Source: Mesorhizobium sp. B2-8-5 (GTDB lineage: Bacteria > Pseudomonadota > Alphaproteobacteria > Rhizobiales > Rhizobiaceae). From it: 64,000 bases of DNA. The first letter of the stretch is position 1. Every line of letters begins with the position of its first letter. Below, in pieces: positions 63,356-64,000 of this stretch. Location: NCBI RefSeq assembly GCF_006440675.2, contig NZ_CP083951.1:3133501-3197500 (forward strand), read 5' to 3'. Below the pieces are notes generated by a model. That model saw nothing but the letters and a program-made list of their open reading frames with translations. It ran no database searches and was not told where the DNA came from. Both the position numbers and the translations under genes were made by a program.

Positions 63356-63745
63356 TCAGCCGCGACGGTTGTCCAGCGCGAAGGCGCCTGGGCCGGCGAA
63401 TATAAGATAGAGGAAGATGAAGCAGAAGGAGATCGCCAAGTCGCCGCCGTTGTTTACGGGGAAGAAGTCGCGCGGGAAGTGCGCCATGAAATAGGCGATG
63501 GCCATTTCGCCAGCCAGGAGGAAGGCGACCGGGCGGGTGAAGAGCCCGAGCGCCAGCAGGATGCCGCCGGCGAATTCGAGAATGCCGGCCGCCGTCGTCA
63601 GCCCGGTGAGGGCGTGCGGCTGAGCGCTGACCGGGAAGTTGAACAGCTTCTGCGAGCCATGTTCGATGAACTGCAACGCGGTCATGATGCGCAGCACGCC
63701 CAGCGCCTGCGGCCGGTACTGGGCAAGGCTTTCAAAAAGCTTCAT
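63356..63745 (-). CDS. DoxX family membrane protein
   Basis: 129 aa with four hydrophobic segments. The opening LRIMTALQFIEHGSQKLF and GGILLALGLFTRPVAF are DoxX-family hallmarks. GGAG precedes ATG 63745. Members act in redox or membrane stress responses, but many are uncharacterised. Convergent with the preceding flavoprotein gene. Confidence 0.93.
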   Translation of the reverse strand: MKLFESLAQYRPQALGVLRIMTALQFIEHGSQKLFNFPVSAQPHALTGLTTAAGILEFAGGILLALGLFTRPVAFLLAGEMAIAYFMAHFPRDFFPVNNGGDLAISFCFIFLYLIFAGPGAFALDNRRG

Positions 63746-63941
63746 CTAAAACTCCATTTTACCCCGCCCGGCCATAAATTATCGCCGGGCAATGGACCAC
63801 TCACTTCCCACGGCCCACCATCAACAATCGGTGAGTGAAAATGGTTTCACCTCCCAACAAATGTTCTCGCAATGGTTGCATATTTATCCCTATGGTTGTA
63901 TTGATATGCCGAGACATCAAACCATACGGGTCCGCTTTGCC
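63746..63941. promoter_or_regulatory. Divergent promoter region with repeated motifs
   Basis: Contains an inverted repeat GTGAAA-ATGG-TTTCAC (63835-63850) and two direct copies of ATGGTTG at 63872 and 63892, exactly 20 bp apart. This is lower GC than the surroundings and fits a regulated promoter for one or both flanking genes. Confidence 0.5.
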
Positions 63942-64000
63942 ATGAAAAAAATCCTCATCAGCCTATTTGCAATCCTTGCAGGCACCAGCTTCGCTGCGGC
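63942..64000 (+). CDS. Start of an exported protein, 3' partial
   Basis: Only 19 complete codons plus a partial one are present: MKKILISLFAILAGTSFAA, a classic signal peptide. The gene continues beyond the right edge. No ribosome-binding site is apparent and the product is not identifiable. Confidence 0.7.
   Translation, partial: MKKILISLFAILAGTSFAA

Noticed and set aside
1..64000. tRNA, rRNA, CRISPR arrays, insertion sequences or phage genes
   Set aside because: I looked for them and found no cloverleaf, array periodicity, transposase or phage structural gene that I could support by eye.

Overview
The window looks like chromosomal DNA of a Mesorhizobium-like alphaproteobacterium (Rhizobiales). 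The evidence is the high GC content, the abundance of ABC importers for sugars, sulfate and peptides, Rhizobiales-style composite hairpin repeats, and the gene families present (TamAB, PBP1C with alpha-2-macroglobulin, FrcBCA-like and RbsABC-like importers, DUF3175, Rrf2). This is inferred from family content, not from a marker gene. I see no rRNA, tRNA, CRISPR array, insertion sequence or prophage.

Layout. (1) 1-3998: a CUT1 sugar importer on the + strand, cut by the left edge. (2) 4051-12297, all on the minus strand: an AraC regulator, an SRPBCC protein, and a xanthine-dehydrogenase-family molybdenum hydroxylase whose molybdopterin subunit is split into two genes. These are followed by a MoxR-type ATPase and a VWA protein (CoxD/CoxE-like maturation pair) and an amidohydrolase. 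Tight overlaps suggest a single operon. (3) 12446-18622: a CUT2 (FrcBCA/RbsABC-like) importer, two NAD(P)-dependent oxidoreductases and a GntR/FadR regulator. Three sites of the form TTGTnnnACAA or close to it lie in two divergent promoter regions and tie this set together. (4) 18694-20369: a DUF3175 protein and an MFS transporter. (5) 20521-27255: a LacI regulator, then a CUT2 importer with two different permeases and a gluconokinase; a perfect 16-bp palindrome lies in front. (6) 27271-34417, minus strand: an acyltransferase-like protein, a cysteine-bearing Rrf2 regulator and a sulfate importer (cysTWA) with two sulfate-binding proteins. (7) 34721-51618: an envelope block with a D-Ala-D-Ala dipeptidase, PBP1C, a PAN-domain alpha-2-macroglobulin with thioester, and TamA/TamB. 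TamB carries a large internal tandem duplication. (8) 51896-58291: a peptide importer with fused ATPases. (9) 58416-64000: a lytic-transglycosylase-like lipoprotein, a non-pyrrolysine MttB-family methyltransferase followed by a dimethylglycine-dehydrogenase-like flavoprotein, a DoxX protein, and the start of a small exported protein.

Three families of short repeats occur in two copies each. One, about 150-175 bp, sits at the 5' end of two unrelated genes (VWA protein and dipeptidase) and is open in the same reading frame in both, like the palindromic elements of Rickettsia that invade genes. The most unusual genetic content is the split-subunit molybdenum hydroxylase operon with dedicated maturation factors, whose substrate I cannot name, and this in-frame repeat family.
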